Positions 8,670-18,043 of a stretch of DNA of 64,000 nucleotides are shown here, in pieces. The stretch is from contig CAJEXW010000001.1 in assembly GCA_903994525.1 (NCBI GenBank), positions 62,001-126,000 of the forward strand. Direction: 5' to 3'. This stretch comes from an uncultured Chlorobiaceae bacterium. Lineage in GTDB: Bacteria > Bacteroidota > Chlorobiia > Chlorobiales > Chlorobiaceae. Position 1 is the first letter of the stretch; every line of letters starts with the position of its first letter. The notes below the pieces were generated by a model. It did no database searches. It saw only the letters and a list, made by a program, of their open reading frames with translations, and was not told the DNA's origin. The translations under genes were made by a program, and so were the position numbers.

Positions 8670-8743
8670 TCGGCGTAGCGGGATTCGAACCCACGACCCC
8701 TTCCACCCCAAGGAAGTGCGCTACCAGGCTGCGCTATACGCCG
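8670..8743 (-). tRNA. tRNA-Pro (anticodon GGG)
   Basis: The minus strand folds into a cloverleaf: acceptor CGGCGTA/TACGCCG, D-arm GCGC, anticodon stem CTTCC/GGAAG with loop TTGGGGT (anticodon GGG), and T-arm GTGGG-TTCGAAT-CCCGC. Discriminator A; no encoded CCA. Confidence 0.96.
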
Positions 8744-9092
8744 ATAATCCAGAAAAAAAGGTAGTGATTATAAATAAAACTCCCGACTTTATCGTACTCT
8801 TTTTTCAGGAACCGGGGTCTTTCTCCATTTTCTTGAACCCCGCTGTACCTTCATCCACTTCCCTGATGAGGAGTTATCCACATTTACCCTGTTAATAACC
8901 AGAAAACAGCAGATCACCGGAAATGAGACACAAAAGAGATGATAAATCTTTTTTGCCCTATTAACTTATTTAATAATAAAATTATAACTAAAAAAAAGGA
9001 TTGTTGGGAAAGAGGCATTCGGAACAAAAAAACTCAAGCATCAAACAATGCGTCAACAAGTTATCAACAATTTGCACACACTTTTGAACAAC
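8744..9092. other. Gene-free stretch with DnaA-box-like sites and an AT-rich block
   Basis: No convincing gene is visible. It contains one perfect DnaA-box-like 9-mer TTATCCACA (8874-8882), a one-mismatch copy TTATCAACA (9061-9069), and between them a strongly AT-rich run (about 8958-8996). It probably also holds the promoter for tRNA-Pro. A replication-origin or DnaA-target role is possible but weak, since dnaA is not near. Confidence 0.4.
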
Positions 9093-9743
9093 CTACATCC
9101 GACCAAGCCTGTGCTTCAGATACTCAAGTACTGGTGGGAAAAGAGAAACTACAATAATTGCAAAGATCAGCAACTTGAAGTTCTGCTGCACAAAAGGGAG
9201 TTGCCCGAAAAGATAGCCACTATAGCAGAAAAGGCCAACCCATAGCAGCGCACCCACAACATTAAAAACAATAAATTTGGTGTAGGTCATGGCGCCAATA
9301 CCGGCTACAAATGGGGCAAACGTTCTGATAATGGGCACAAAGCGGGCGATGATGATGGTCTTGCCACCATATTTTGCAAAAAAAGCATTGGTCTTGACAA
9401 GATGCCCTGTATTAAAAAAACGGGAATTTTCGTACTGAAAAACTTTGGGCCCAAGCTTGTGACCAATCTGGTAGTTAAGGGTATCACCCAGCACTGCTGC
9501 AACAAAAAAGAGGAGAAAAAGAATATGAGGATCAAGGGAGGAACCTGGCGTAGAGGCTAATGAACCGGCAGCAAACAGAAGTGAGTCACCAGGCAGAAAT
9601 GGTGTTACAACCAACCCGGTTTCACAAAAAACAATAACAAACAGAATGCAATATAGCCAAAGGCCATACTCTGTGGCAAGAAGCTGAAGATGCTTGTCTA
9701 TATGAAGAATAAACTCAACAAGAAGAGAGAACGGCGCAAGCAT
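9093..9743 (-). CDS. DedA-family membrane protein
   Basis: A 216-residue integral membrane protein from the ATG at 9743 ([19 protein letters not shown], as usual for the family); longer in-frame starts extend into a charged segment with no clear ribosome site. It shows the DedA/SNARE-associated domain: [15 protein letters not shown] near the first third, then [35 protein letters not shown] (conserved Gly, Arg and Pro) and several hydrophobic helices. Family members flip or transport polyprenyl-phosphate or phospholipids and support envelope homeostasis. It is divergent from the alpha/beta-hydrolase gene. Confidence 0.87.
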   Translation of the reverse strand: MLAPFSLLVEFILHIDKHLQLLATEYGLWLYCILFVIVFCETGLVVTPFLPGDSLLFAAGSLASTPGSSLDPHILFLLFFVAAVLGDTLNYQIGHKLGPKVFQYENSRFFNTGHLVKTNAFFAKYGGKTIIIARFVPIIRTFAPFVAGIGAMTYTKFIVFNVVGALLWVGLFCYSGYLFGQLPFVQQNFKLLIFAIIVVSLFPPVLEYLKHRLGRM

Positions 9744-9927
9744 AATGGTGACGGTTAAAAGATAAAAACAGACTCTTTTCCTTTTCCGGGATGACAATGT
9801 AGCAATTGAGCAACAGAGTCGCAAAACCTCCTCTTGTCCACAAGGTTCCGGAAGACTGAAGAAAAGTTATTATATGTTTTATATTGTCATCCTTAGTTTC
9901 AGCACGAAACCCATTCAGAGATTCCTC

Positions 9928-10815
9928 ATGAGTTATTTAGCCTTAGCCCGCTGCAAGCTCTCCTATGAAGATACGGAGGAGAACGATCCTTCAGGACGAG
10001 AGAAGCCGGCAATACTATTTGTCAATGGCTGGGCAATATCATCCCGTTACTGGAGACCGCTGGTACAGGTACTCTCGAAGGAGTATCGTTGTATCACGTA
10101 TGATCAGAGTGGCACAGGAAAAACAATCATCAAAGGGTATACTCCAACCTTTACGATTCAGGGCTTTTCTGATGAGGCAAGCGAACTGATAGAGCATCTC
10201 GGACTCAACAGCTCAAGAACGTTGCATATCGTTGGCCACTCGATGGGAGGAATGGTGGCAACAGAGCTCTGCCTTCGATATTCCGGGGCTCTGCAATCGG
10301 CTACAATCGTGGCCTGTGGAATTTTCGAAGAGACTGTCATGACCTCATTCGGCCTGTTTATGCTTGGTGGACTGATTGATCTCTCCCTCAATTTTCGCTC
10401 TCTTTTTCTTTCTGAACCATTACGCGGCATGTTTATCAGACGGGCGGCAACCAAAGAAATTCCGGCTGAATATCAGGATGTGCTGATTGAAGACTTCACC
10501 CAATCTGATAAAGACGCAACCAATGCCGTTGGAAGATTTTCGATTGACCGTGAGGTGCTGAGAGCTTATACCCGCCATGTACTTGCAATCTCATCACCCC
10601 TGCTTTGCTGTGTGGGAATGGCTGATCATACCATTCCCCCCGAAGGCACCGTGACGCTCTACGAGCGACGCAAAACCGTCTCAACGGTGCCAACCAACCT
10701 GGCAAAGTTCATGGATCTGGGTCATCTGCCCATGCTTGAGGAGACTGCACAATTTGCCGGTGAACTGAAAAAACATTTTACATTTGCAGAGCACTATTAC
10801 AGCACTCAACCTTAA
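9928..10815 (+). CDS. Alpha/beta-fold hydrolase
   Basis: A 295-residue protein (start at 9928, MSYLALARCKL; an upstream ATG at 9874 would add 18 residues). It has the full alpha/beta-hydrolase triad context: oxyanion strand ILFVNGWAIS, nucleophile elbow GHSMGG, acid in GMADHTIPPEG and His in DLGHLPMLEE. The fold acts on esters, thioesters or C-C bonds. The substrate cannot be told. It is read in the same direction as the penicillin-binding protein gene 15 bp downstream and probably co-transcribed, which hints at an envelope-related substrate but does not prove it. Confidence 0.85.
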   Translation: MSYLALARCKLSYEDTEENDPSGREKPAILFVNGWAISSRYWRPLVQVLSKEYRCITYDQSGTGKTIIKGYTPTFTIQGFSDEASELIEHLGLNSSRTLHIVGHSMGGMVATELCLRYSGALQSATIVACGIFEETVMTSFGLFMLGGLIDLSLNFRSLFLSEPLRGMFIRRAATKEIPAEYQDVLIEDFTQSDKDATNAVGRFSIDREVLRAYTRHVLAISSPLLCCVGMADHTIPPEGTVTLYERRKTVSTVPTNLAKFMDLGHLPMLEETAQFAGELKKHFTFAEHYYSTQP

Positions 10816-10830
10816 GAATTCATCGCGACT

Positions 10831-13122
10831 GTGAGGAAAATATTTTTTAGTAAGGCACAACTCTTTCTTTTTGCATCATTCATCGCCCTGACGCTGGTAA
10901 CGAATGAGGACGGTTATGCAGCAAAATCATTTATGGGGCTTCCAAGCCTTGAAGAGCTGGAAAACCCCAATCCGGATCAGGCTTCTCTTGTCTACTCTGA
11001 GGACGGGGTGCTTCTGCACAAGTTTTTTCTGAAAAACCGTACGTTTATTCCGCTGAAATCTATTCCGCGCTCTACTCGATACGCACTTATTGCCACTGAA
11101 GATGTGGCTTTTTACAATCACTGGGGTGTCGATGTAAGACGGCTGGTACTGGCCATGGGTGAAAATATCATCAAAATGCGCAGTCGCTGGCAAGGGGCAA
11201 GCACCATTACCCAGCAGCTTGCCAAAAACCTTTACCTCTCACAAGAGCGAACCGTCACCCGCAAAATAAAAGAGTTTGCTACGGCTATTGAACTCGAAAA
11301 GACCTATACGAAGGACGAAATTCTGGCGCTTTACCTCAATACTGTCTATTTTGGTTCGGGAGCTTATGGTGTTGAGGCTGCCGCTCATACCTATTTTGGT
11401 AAACCGGCATACCTTCTGACGCTTCCTGAAAGCGCGACGCTGATTGCTACGCTGAAAAACCCGACCGCCTACAATCCTGCCAGAAACCCGACAAGCGCTA
11501 TCAGCAGAAGAAATCTTATCCTCTCGCTGATGGAAAAGGCTGAATTCATTACATCAAAACAGGCCGCCACTGCAAAAAAAAGTCCACTGGTTCTGAAATA
11601 TACACCTGTCAGTCATCAGGGACTGGCCCCCTATTTTACAGAGTACGTTCGCCAGACGGTCAAGCCGGCTACGATGCTTGGCAATGTTGACCTCTACCGC
11701 GATGGCCTGACGATTCAGACAACACTCGACAGCCGTATGCAAAACTATGCACAACAGGCTGCCGCAGAACATCTTGCTGAATTGCAGGCATCATTTGACC
11801 GGGCCTGGAGATGGCCGGAGTCACTGAAAAATCAGATCATCATGGAGAGTGAGCGGTTCAAGGAGTTGAAAGATAATGGCTTTTCGGATCAACAGGCCAT
11901 GGCGCGACTCAAGGCAGACAAAGTGTGGCTGAACGATCTTCTGCAGGAGAAGACCAGGATTCAGGTGGCGCTTGTGGCAATTGACCCAACAAACGGCCAT
12001 GTAAAGGCCTGGGTTGGAGGCAACCGATTCTCCTCTGATGACTACAAATACCAGTTCGACCATGTCTGGCAGGCAAAAAGGCAGCCGGGCTCAACCTTCA
12101 AACCCTTTGTCTATACGACGGCTATAGACAAAGGACTGCCGGCAAACTTTCAGGTGCTTGATCAACCCCTTGCTCTTAACAGTGGTAACGGCATCTGGTC
12201 ACCAAGAAACTCTGATGGCTCTTCGGGAGGTATGACCACTCTCCGCTCCGCGTTAAGCCGCTCACTGAACCAGGTGACGGTACGGCTTGCCTACGAGCAC
12301 CTGACGACAGGTGAAATTATCAGTTATGCGAGAAAAATGGGCATCACCTCACCCATGCCTTCGAACCTCTCAATAGCTCTTGGAACCGCAGAGGTGAGCC
12401 CGCTTGAGCTGGCAGGAGCCTTTTCAACCTTTGCCAATAACGGCTTTTGGAATGAGCCGATATCTATCCTGAAGGTAGAGGACAAACATAGTCGCACCCT
12501 GTCAGAATACACTCCAAACCGACGTTTTGCCATCGACTCAACCACGAACTTTGTCATGGTCTCCATGCTGAAAGATGTGATCAACAGGGGTACCGGTGTT
12601 GCCGTCCGTGCCCGTTATGGCTTTAATGTCGAGGCTGCCGGAAAGACAGGCACCACCCAGAGCATGAGGGATGCCTGGTTTGCCGGATTTACTCCTCAGC
12701 TTGTCGCGGTGGTCTGGACCGGATTTGATGACGAGCGCATCAAGTTCACCTCTATGGAGTACGGCCAGGGAGCACGGGCTGCACTGCCGGTATGGGCAGG
12801 ATTTATGAAGCGCTGTTACAACGACCGATCGCTGAAACTGGAAAACAAATATTTCCATATTCCAGAAACCGTCATTGCAGTACCCATGTCAGGCCAGACC
12901 AACACCCCGTCTGACCTTCTGGGAAGTGATGTCTACATTGAGTATTACACGCCGAAGGGCTTTCAATACTATCAGGGTCATGCAACACCATCACCAGACG
13001 TGATACCCGCGCCTGCAGAGGGAATGAACAATAGCGCAAGCAGCGCTCCCAAGCCACCAAGTCAAGCTCCTGCAGCCACGCCAATGCCAAAAACAAAGCA
13101 AAAACAGGAGAAGATTCCCTGA
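10831..13122 (+). CDS. Penicillin-binding protein 1A (bifunctional transglycosylase/transpeptidase)
   Basis: A 763-residue class A penicillin-binding protein starting with GTG. An N-terminal hydrophobic segment (about 9-23) anchors it in the inner membrane. The GT51 domain has EDVAFYNHWGVD (catalytic Glu about residue 90) and GASTITQQLAKNLYL. The transpeptidase domain has the active Ser in STFK (421-424), SLN (478-480) and KTGT (605-608). The C-terminus is a Pro/Ala/Lys-rich tail typical of Chlorobiaceae exported proteins. It polymerises and cross-links peptidoglycan in the periplasm. A monofunctional transglycosylase (mtgA) occurs elsewhere in the window. Confidence 0.96.
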   Translation: MRKIFFSKAQLFLFASFIALTLVTNEDGYAAKSFMGLPSLEELENPNPDQASLVYSEDGVLLHKFFLKNRTFIPLKSIPRSTRYALIATEDVAFYNHWGVDVRRLVLAMGENIIKMRSRWQGASTITQQLAKNLYLSQERTVTRKIKEFATAIELEKTYTKDEILALYLNTVYFGSGAYGVEAAAHTYFGKPAYLLTLPESATLIATLKNPTAYNPARNPTSAISRRNLILSLMEKAEFITSKQAATAKKSPLVLKYTPVSHQGLAPYFTEYVRQTVKPATMLGNVDLYRDGLTIQTTLDSRMQNYAQQAAAEHLAELQASFDRAWRWPESLKNQIIMESERFKELKDNGFSDQQAMARLKADKVWLNDLLQEKTRIQVALVAIDPTNGHVKAWVGGNRFSSDDYKYQFDHVWQAKRQPGSTFKPFVYTTAIDKGLPANFQVLDQPLALNSGNGIWSPRNSDGSSGGMTTLRSALSRSLNQVTVRLAYEHLTTGEIISYARKMGITSPMPSNLSIALGTAEVSPLELAGAFSTFANNGFWNEPISILKVEDKHSRTLSEYTPNRRFAIDSTTNFVMVSMLKDVINRGTGVAVRARYGFNVEAAGKTGTTQSMRDAWFAGFTPQLVAVVWTGFDDERIKFTSMEYGQGARAALPVWAGFMKRCYNDRSLKLENKYFHIPETVIAVPMSGQTNTPSDLLGSDVYIEYYTPKGFQYYQGHATPSPDVIPAPAEGMNNSASSAPKPPSQAPAATPMPKTKQKQEKIP

Positions 13123-13156
13123 AATACTGACCATGTAACCCACAACACTCATTTTT

Positions 13157-14698
13157 ATGCAATCGGTATTAGTTCTGGATTTCGGTTCTCAATACACCCA
13201 GTTGATCGCTCGACGAATCCGTGAGCTGGGTATCTATTCAGAGATTCTTCCCTATAACACCACACCCGAAACAATCAGGGAACACCATCCCAAGGCAATT
13301 ATTCTCTCGGGTGGCCCCACCAGCGTCTATGACGAATCGGCCATCTTGCCTGATAAAGGGATCTTTTCTCTTGGCATTCCGATACTCGGTATCTGTTACG
13401 GCCTCCAGGCCATTGCCAACCATTTTGGAGGTGAGGTAGCCTCATCATCAAAGCATGAGTTCGGGCGCTCCACAATTCTTGTTCATCGTGATGGCGACAA
13501 GGAGAATCTGCTTTTTCACGATATTCCCGATTCAGATGTCTGGATGAGCCATGGCGACAAGGTGGTACGGCTTCCAGAAGGTTTCAGGGCAACGGCCAGC
13601 AGCGAAAACTCTGAAATTTGCGCTTTTGAAAGCTGCGGCAGCAGAGCTGCACTGAAAGTGTACGGCCTGCAGTTTCACCCCGAAGTGCAGCACACCTTGT
13701 ACGGCAAACAACTCTTCTCAAACTTTCTGCTCGATATTGCCGGCATCACGCCTGACTGGTCGTCCAAAAGTTTTATCGACCACCAGATTGAAGAGATTCG
13801 GAGCAAGGCTGGCAAGGAGACCGTTATCTGCGGCATCAGCGGAGGAGTGGACTCCACCGTTGCTGCGGTTCTGGTTGGCAAGGCGCTCGACAAACAACTG
13901 CACTGTGTCTTTGTCGACAATGGGCTGCTGCGAAAAAATGAGGCTGAAAAGGTGATGAGCTTCCTTTCGACGCTTGGACTCAGGGTATCGTTGGTCGACG
14001 CTTCCGATCTCTTCCTGAAACGGCTGAAAAATGTTGCTTCACCTGAAAAGAAGCGCAAGATTATCGGTAAAACCTTTATCCGGGTTTTTGAAGAGCAGAT
14101 GGCTCATGAAAAATTTCTGGTACAAGGAACACTCTATCCCGATGTTATTGAAAGTGTCAGCATCAAGGGGCCATCAGCGACCATCAAATCGCACCATAAT
14201 GTTGGCGGTCTGCCAAAACGGATGAAGCTGAAGCTGATTGAGCCTCTCCGCGAGCTCTTCAAGGATGAAGTGCGTGCCGTAGGGCGCGAGCTCGGCATCG
14301 CGGAAGATATTCTGATGCGCCACCCCTTCCCCGGCCCTGGCCTTGCAGTACGGGTACTTGGCTCCGTCAGTAAAGAGAGACTTGATATCTTGCGGGAAGC
14401 TGACAACATCTACATTGAGGAGCTGAAATCCAGCGGATTGTACAGTCAGGTTTGGCAGGCGTTTGCAGTGCTGCTACCTGTCCAGTCAGTGGGTGTCATG
14501 GGCGACAAACGCACCTACGAAAACGTGCTGGCGCTTCGGGCGGTCGAATCAACCGACGGCATGACTGCCGACTGGGCTCCATTGCCTCACGATTTTCTGG
14601 CCCGCGTCTCAAACAGGATTATCAACGAAGTTCGCGGGATCAACCGGGTAGCTTACGACATTTCATCGAAGCCGCCGGCAACAATTGAGTGGGAGTGA
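13157..14698 (+). CDS. guaA: GMP synthase (glutamine-hydrolysing)
   Basis: A full-length (513 residues) GuaA. The N-terminal class I glutamine amidotransferase has its nucleophile in GICYGLQ (Cys80) and the His/Glu dyad in LQFHPEVQH. The ATP-pyrophosphatase domain has the P-loop [10 protein letters not shown] near residue 227. The C-terminal dimerisation domain ends KPPATIEWE, the invariant GuaA ending. It converts XMP to GMP in the cytoplasm. The gene begins 34 bp after the PBP1A gene; a cupin gene follows 17 bp later. Confidence 0.99.
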   Translation: MQSVLVLDFGSQYTQLIARRIRELGIYSEILPYNTTPETIREHHPKAIILSGGPTSVYDESAILPDKGIFSLGIPILGICYGLQAIANHFGGEVASSSKHEFGRSTILVHRDGDKENLLFHDIPDSDVWMSHGDKVVRLPEGFRATASSENSEICAFESCGSRAALKVYGLQFHPEVQHTLYGKQLFSNFLLDIAGITPDWSSKSFIDHQIEEIRSKAGKETVICGISGGVDSTVAAVLVGKALDKQLHCVFVDNGLLRKNEAEKVMSFLSTLGLRVSLVDASDLFLKRLKNVASPEKKRKIIGKTFIRVFEEQMAHEKFLVQGTLYPDVIESVSIKGPSATIKSHHNVGGLPKRMKLKLIEPLRELFKDEVRAVGRELGIAEDILMRHPFPGPGLAVRVLGSVSKERLDILREADNIYIEELKSSGLYSQVWQAFAVLLPVQSVGVMGDKRTYENVLALRAVESTDGMTADWAPLPHDFLARVSNRIINEVRGINRVAYDISSKPPATIEWE

Positions 14699-14715
14699 GC
14701 AAGGAAGAGCAAAAA

Positions 14716-15045
14716 ATGCAGATCAGGAATTTATTCAATGATGCTGCGCCCCCCTCTGATGGAGAGCGCTTTGAATCATTTCTGGAGATCAGGAACCTCG
14801 TCATTGAGCGCATCGTAAGCTCTTCCAAAATCGAACACACTGAATATGTCCAATTACACGACGAGTGGGTGGCGCTGCTTCAGGGAAGAGCGCTGCTTGT
14901 TGTTGAGGGAGAGACTCTAACCCTTGGAGCAGGCGACTCTCTGTTTTTACCCGCAGGCACCCCACACACGGTTCAGAGTGCTTCCGATGGGGCGGTGTGG
15001 CTCGCCATTCATCTGCATGAGCAAGTTCACTTACAGCCAGGCTGA
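14716..15045 (+). CDS. Small cupin-domain protein
   Basis: A 109-residue single-domain cupin. The start at 14716 follows AAGGAAGAG at proper spacing; an in-frame GTG at 14689 would overlap guaA. Cupin motif 2 is clear (GAGDSLFLPAGTPHTVQS, with the metal-ligand His). The motif 1 equivalent (LHDEWVALLQGRALLVVEGE) has lost most His ligands, so metal binding is uncertain. Function unknown. The gene ends exactly where the accessory block begins, with the stop overlapping the start of the DUF4143 remnant. Confidence 0.8.
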   Translation: MQIRNLFNDAAPPSDGERFESFLEIRNLVIERIVSSSKIEHTEYVQLHDEWVALLQGRALLVVEGETLTLGAGDSLFLPAGTPHTVQSASDGAVWLAIHLHEQVHLQPG

Positions 15046-15398
15046 CCGAGTGGACTTCACCCGAAACGCTGGAAGCGGGAGCGATGTCAGGAGCCATTCT
15101 TGAAAGCTGGGTGGTATCGGAGATCATAAAAAGCTGGTGGCACAACGGCAAACGTGCCCCCATTTACTACTATCGCGACAAGGATGCCAAAGAGGTCGAT
15201 CTGCTCATTCATCAGAACGGTACACTCTATCCGGTCGAAATAAAAAAATCGGCAAGTCCGGGAAAAGATACCATTCGCCATTTCCATGTGCTTCAAAAAC
15301 TGAAACAATTGATCGGGCAGGGATGCATTATCTCGCTTGCCCCCATCTATCTCCCGATCACATCAACCATCGATAACGTACCAGTGGGAATGGTGTAA
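15043..15398 (+). pseudogene. C-terminal remnant of an AAA ATPase with DUF4143 domain
   Basis: An open frame from about 15043 encodes LTEWTSPETLEAGAMSGAIL and continues through YYYRDKDAKEVDLLIHQNGTLYPVEIKKS to 15398. This is the characteristic C-terminal end of ATP-dependent 'DUF4143' proteins: nuclease-like fold, Asp-Leu-Leu then Glu-Ile-Lys. The ATPase domain and most of the protein are missing: the frame begins at the cupin stop codon. An internal ATG (15084) could give a 104-residue product, but it is best read as a truncated gene marking the left edge of an insertion or deletion. Confidence 0.75.
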
Positions 15399-15598
15399 CC
15401 ACGGGATCTGGAATTACAGGGCATGATCTCTGATTGAACCGAATCAGCATCCTGCCTGTCAGTTCGGCAGGCTTGTTTCTCTCAAGCGGATCTCCGGCAA
15501 CCGATGAGTAGCATACCGACCGGAGATTCTCGAAATACTCGCCGTTAGAGCCGCCCCTCGCGTCATCTCTCTGGATGCGCAAATTCCTGATGATTACA

Positions 15599-17056
15599 TC
15601 AAAGTACATGCATGCTCGCCATTAAACCACGAAGCTTCCCCGCAACCCATGGAGGATAATCATATCGAATAGTTTCAACACGATTCCGGTATTCTTTGAC
15701 GCACTCCATGAACTTCGCCTTATGTTCTCCTCGAAGAAGGCGATGTACTGCACTCACCGTATCAGACGCAAGACTTGTATGGATCACATACAGAAACAAA
15801 AGGCGTCTGTGCTCTTCATCTTGCTCCTTTTCACATAGGTCCGCAATGAAATGAGGCAAATATGAGTACCACTGGCCCCCATTTTCAATTAAAAGTGTAC
15901 ACAAAGACTCGATCAGTAAAGCTTGAACATGATAATTGACACAAACAAGTACATTTTTTCGCCATTCCAAATCCGAAATAACTTCCCATACACCGTCTGC
16001 AACTGTAGGGTCAATAAGCACTTTTCTTTTTAAGGCAAGACACACGACAGCCTGTTTATGTAGATCAAATTCACCAAGTTTTTGTAAGGCATCGCATAAA
16101 CCTTCCCTACATCCGAGTGTATTGCTCATCTCAACGAGTTGTTGTAATCCTTTTTTATACTCATCTGTCTGGTATTCTGACCATTTAAGAATGGTAGCAG
16201 CAAGTGAGCCTTCCAAAGCAAAAGTCGGATCGTCCGCTGTCTTGATTTGAAAAGGCAATACGGAAAACATGTTGGAGACCAATGCCTCCTGGAATCTTTT
16301 CCGTATATCCTCTTCCAGCTCAGTGGAGACAAGTTAATTCAGATGCGCCCCCATCATTGTTAGTAAAGCCACCGCCCATGGAGATTCAACACTTAATGTG
16401 ATATATCTTAGAAATGAACGCTGAATCGGAGCACTTGCCGCCAGCCATGAGAGAGTAGAAAATTCTAAAGCAGGCTTGACCCATTTTTCCCGATAGAACT
16501 TCGCTGAACCAGCTTTAGAAGGAAAAAGAGCTGCAACTTGCTCCGAAAACCACCACGCAAAATAACCAATATTACCGCCATCATTTTCTGGCAAACGTGC
16601 TTCAAGATGATATGTGTAATGAAGGGCGAGATCTCTACGAAGTGCCCATGGACTAAACTCTGTACAACTGTCATTTTTCTTATCCGAGTTCTGCACTACT
16701 GCGAGAATTTCGCCCCACAGCTCCGGCAGTTTTCCGTCTGGAATCATTTCCGGGAAAAGAACGAAAACTGAGCAAGCATGGTATCGGGATAAAGGAGAAG
16801 ATTCGGAATCAACCCATCCCCAAACCTCTTGCCAAACATCAATACTACGAGTATTAGAGGAAAGCCAATTCTTTACGGCAATCGCCATACTATAGGATGG
16901 AGCAAAAGGAAGAAATCCCATTTTTGCAAGATATGCGCTGCATAATTCGTTAAGACTTGAAGAGATGGCAACTATATCTGACAACAGTGTTTTTAAAGTC
17001 CCGTGATCTCGTTCCGGATTTCCAATAGGAAGGCTAATTGAGTCGCAAGAAGTCAC
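15599..17056 (-). pseudogene. Large uncharacterised gene split by an in-frame stop and lacking its 5' end
   Basis: Two open frames, 17056-16334 (240 residues) and 16282-15599 (227 residues from its first ATG), lie in the same frame. They are separated only by a TAA at 16334-16336, after which coding resumes at once (LVSTELEEDIRKRFQEALVS). Together they look like one helical, Trp-rich protein of about 485 residues. The apparent start (GTG, MTSCDSISL) is weak, and the frame is open a further 17 codons upstream (RALKVLYPTV), so the N-terminus was probably lost. No family is recognised. The helical repeats resemble C-terminal regions of large NTPase-type proteins, but this is only an impression. 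Confidence 0.6.
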
Positions 17057-17126
17057 CGTTGGATAAAGAACCTTCAGGGCTCGGCATCTGCTCTACGCCT
17101 GTATTGGGCACCAAATCTCACTGAAA

Positions 17127-17345
17127 TTATCTTTGTCTAACCTCATGCAATAATTCTACAATTTCATTTCTCGATAAATTTAAATCGATGCCTTTAACAT
17201 CAAGTGGAGAATCGTTTTTTGTGATCGGCTTGATGACAAAGATTGTCCCATCTTTACGTTTTATTAACACTTCGCCAGTTTTCCCAGCTTTGTCAAGAAC
17301 AGATGCAAAATTTTGTCTTGCTTCAGAATATGTATATATGGTCAT
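17127..17345 (-). CDS. Phd/YefM-family antitoxin
   Basis: A 72-residue antitoxin. Its N-terminal half (MTIYTYSEARQNFASVLDKA) is the Phd/YefM DNA-binding fold, followed by KTGEVLIKRKDGTIFVIKP. The C-terminal part is a short acidic-to-basic tail that would wrap the toxin. It begins 1 bp after the stop of the PIN-toxin gene, so the toxin is read first, the reverse of the usual order. It binds the toxin and the operon promoter. The gene is AT-rich compared with flanking sequence, in line with capture in the integron. Confidence 0.87.
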   Translation of the reverse strand: MTIYTYSEARQNFASVLDKAGKTGEVLIKRKDGTIFVIKPITKNDSPLDVKGIDLNLSRNEIVELLHEVRQR

Positions 17346-17346
17346 T

Positions 17347-17739
17347 TTAAACCTCTATAGATTTAATACCAATTTTAGATGCAGCTTCGATTAGTCCATG
17401 ATCCAACGAAAACAACGGTGATTTATAGGATTGAGCGCACTCGATAAAATAAGCGTCATATGCATATATTCCCAAGAGTTGAGCTAATTCCACAGATTTG
17501 TTTAGGTTGACATCACAAAGCTGAACAGGAATTTTTTCAAAGGCCTCAAGTGCATAAAGTGCTTGATCCAGAGATATGTGATTTCTTTTAAACATTGCCG
17601 AGATAGCGTTGCCAATCTCAAAAGGAAGCGAAGAGGGAGCAAGCAAATGAGCTGCCTTGGTTTTATTAATTAAAACTGGCTTATGCTTTTCATTTGTAAT
17701 AACTGCTATTACAATGGATGTATCAATTACAATTTTCAT
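17347..17739 (-). CDS. PIN-domain (VapC-like) toxin
   Basis: A 130-residue PIN ribonuclease. The acidic metal-binding residues are visible as IDTSIVIAV (Asp6), PFEIGNAI (Glu), YAYDAYFIECA (Asp) and SLDHGL (Asp). It probably cleaves RNA when freed from the Phd-type antitoxin encoded directly downstream. The cassette starts at the core site of the attC at 17811-17871; no clear attC follows the pair. A cassette with toxin-first order is less common for PIN/Phd pairs. Confidence 0.87.
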   Translation of the reverse strand: MKIVIDTSIVIAVITNEKHKPVLINKTKAAHLLAPSSLPFEIGNAISAMFKRNHISLDQALYALEAFEKIPVQLCDVNLNKSVELAQLLGIYAYDAYFIECAQSYKSPLFSLDHGLIEAASKIGIKSIEV

Positions 17740-17810
17740 ATCAATCTAAAATCATGTACAATTGTACAATATTAAGAAATTTCTTTTGAAAATGCAATAA
17801 ATTTTTGGCC

Positions 17811-17871
17811 GTCCAACGCTCCTGTTGCAGAGGCGGCGCGGAACGCTTTCCGCTGCAACAGGTTGTTCGCA
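17811..17871 (-). other. attC recombination site of the microcassette
   Basis: Read on the minus strand it ends with a consensus core site GTTGGAC (17817-17811) and starts near TGCGAAC (17871-17865). Between them CCTGTTGCAG and CTGCAACAGG (17821-17830 and 17853-17862 on plus) form a perfect 10-bp stem with further inner pairing, giving the folded single-strand hairpin recognised by integron integrases. Confidence 0.75.
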
Positions 17872-17986
17872 CGTGACGCACAGACTGCATCCTGCCAAGG
17901 AGCTGTTCTCACGTTTCGGTAACCCCTATGTGCTAAAGAGAAGCCAAAGGCACACGCTGGTAGCCGCAATAACAATGGCAGCTAAC
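17818..17986 (-). CDS. Microcassette with a possible small protein
   Basis: The interval between two core sites is only about 170 bp. One frame is open through it from a TTG at 17975 (LLRLPACAFGFSLAHRGYRN...) and passes through the downstream attC (RANNLLQRKAFRAAS) to 17772. There is no good ribosome site or ATG. Similar short frames that read through attC are common in integron arrays and are often annotated hypothetical. It may be non-coding, a promoter cassette or a degraded gene. Confidence 0.35.
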
Positions 17987-18043
17987 GAAAAGGTCACCTG
18001 CTGGCGGCGAAGCCGACAGTCAAGTGAAGTGATTTTGTTAGAT
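17980..18043 (-). other. attC recombination site of the ParE-family cassette
   Basis: On the minus strand the site runs from ATCTAAC (18043-18037; fits RYYYAAC) to GTTAGCT (17986-17980). Inner arms CACTTGACTGTCGGC and GCCGCCAGCAGGTG pair around a TTCG-type loop with one extrahelical A, the hallmark that sets strand choice for integrase. The stop codon TAA of the toxin gene lies inside the first box. Confidence 0.85.

Noticed and set aside
8939-9245. Two short plus-strand frames before the DedA gene
   Set aside because: Low-complexity Asn/Lys/Thr-rich translations overlapping the DedA gene end, without start signals.
15358-15609. Minus-strand 83-codon frame next to the DUF4143 remnant
   Set aside because: No domain, no ribosome site and overlap with the remnant; probably chance.
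17058-17140. attC after the Phd/PIN cassette (GTTGGAT on plus at 17058-17064 and GTTAGAC inside the antitoxin end)
   Set aside because: The boxes exist but no pairing arms lie between or beyond them; the second lies in coding sequence.
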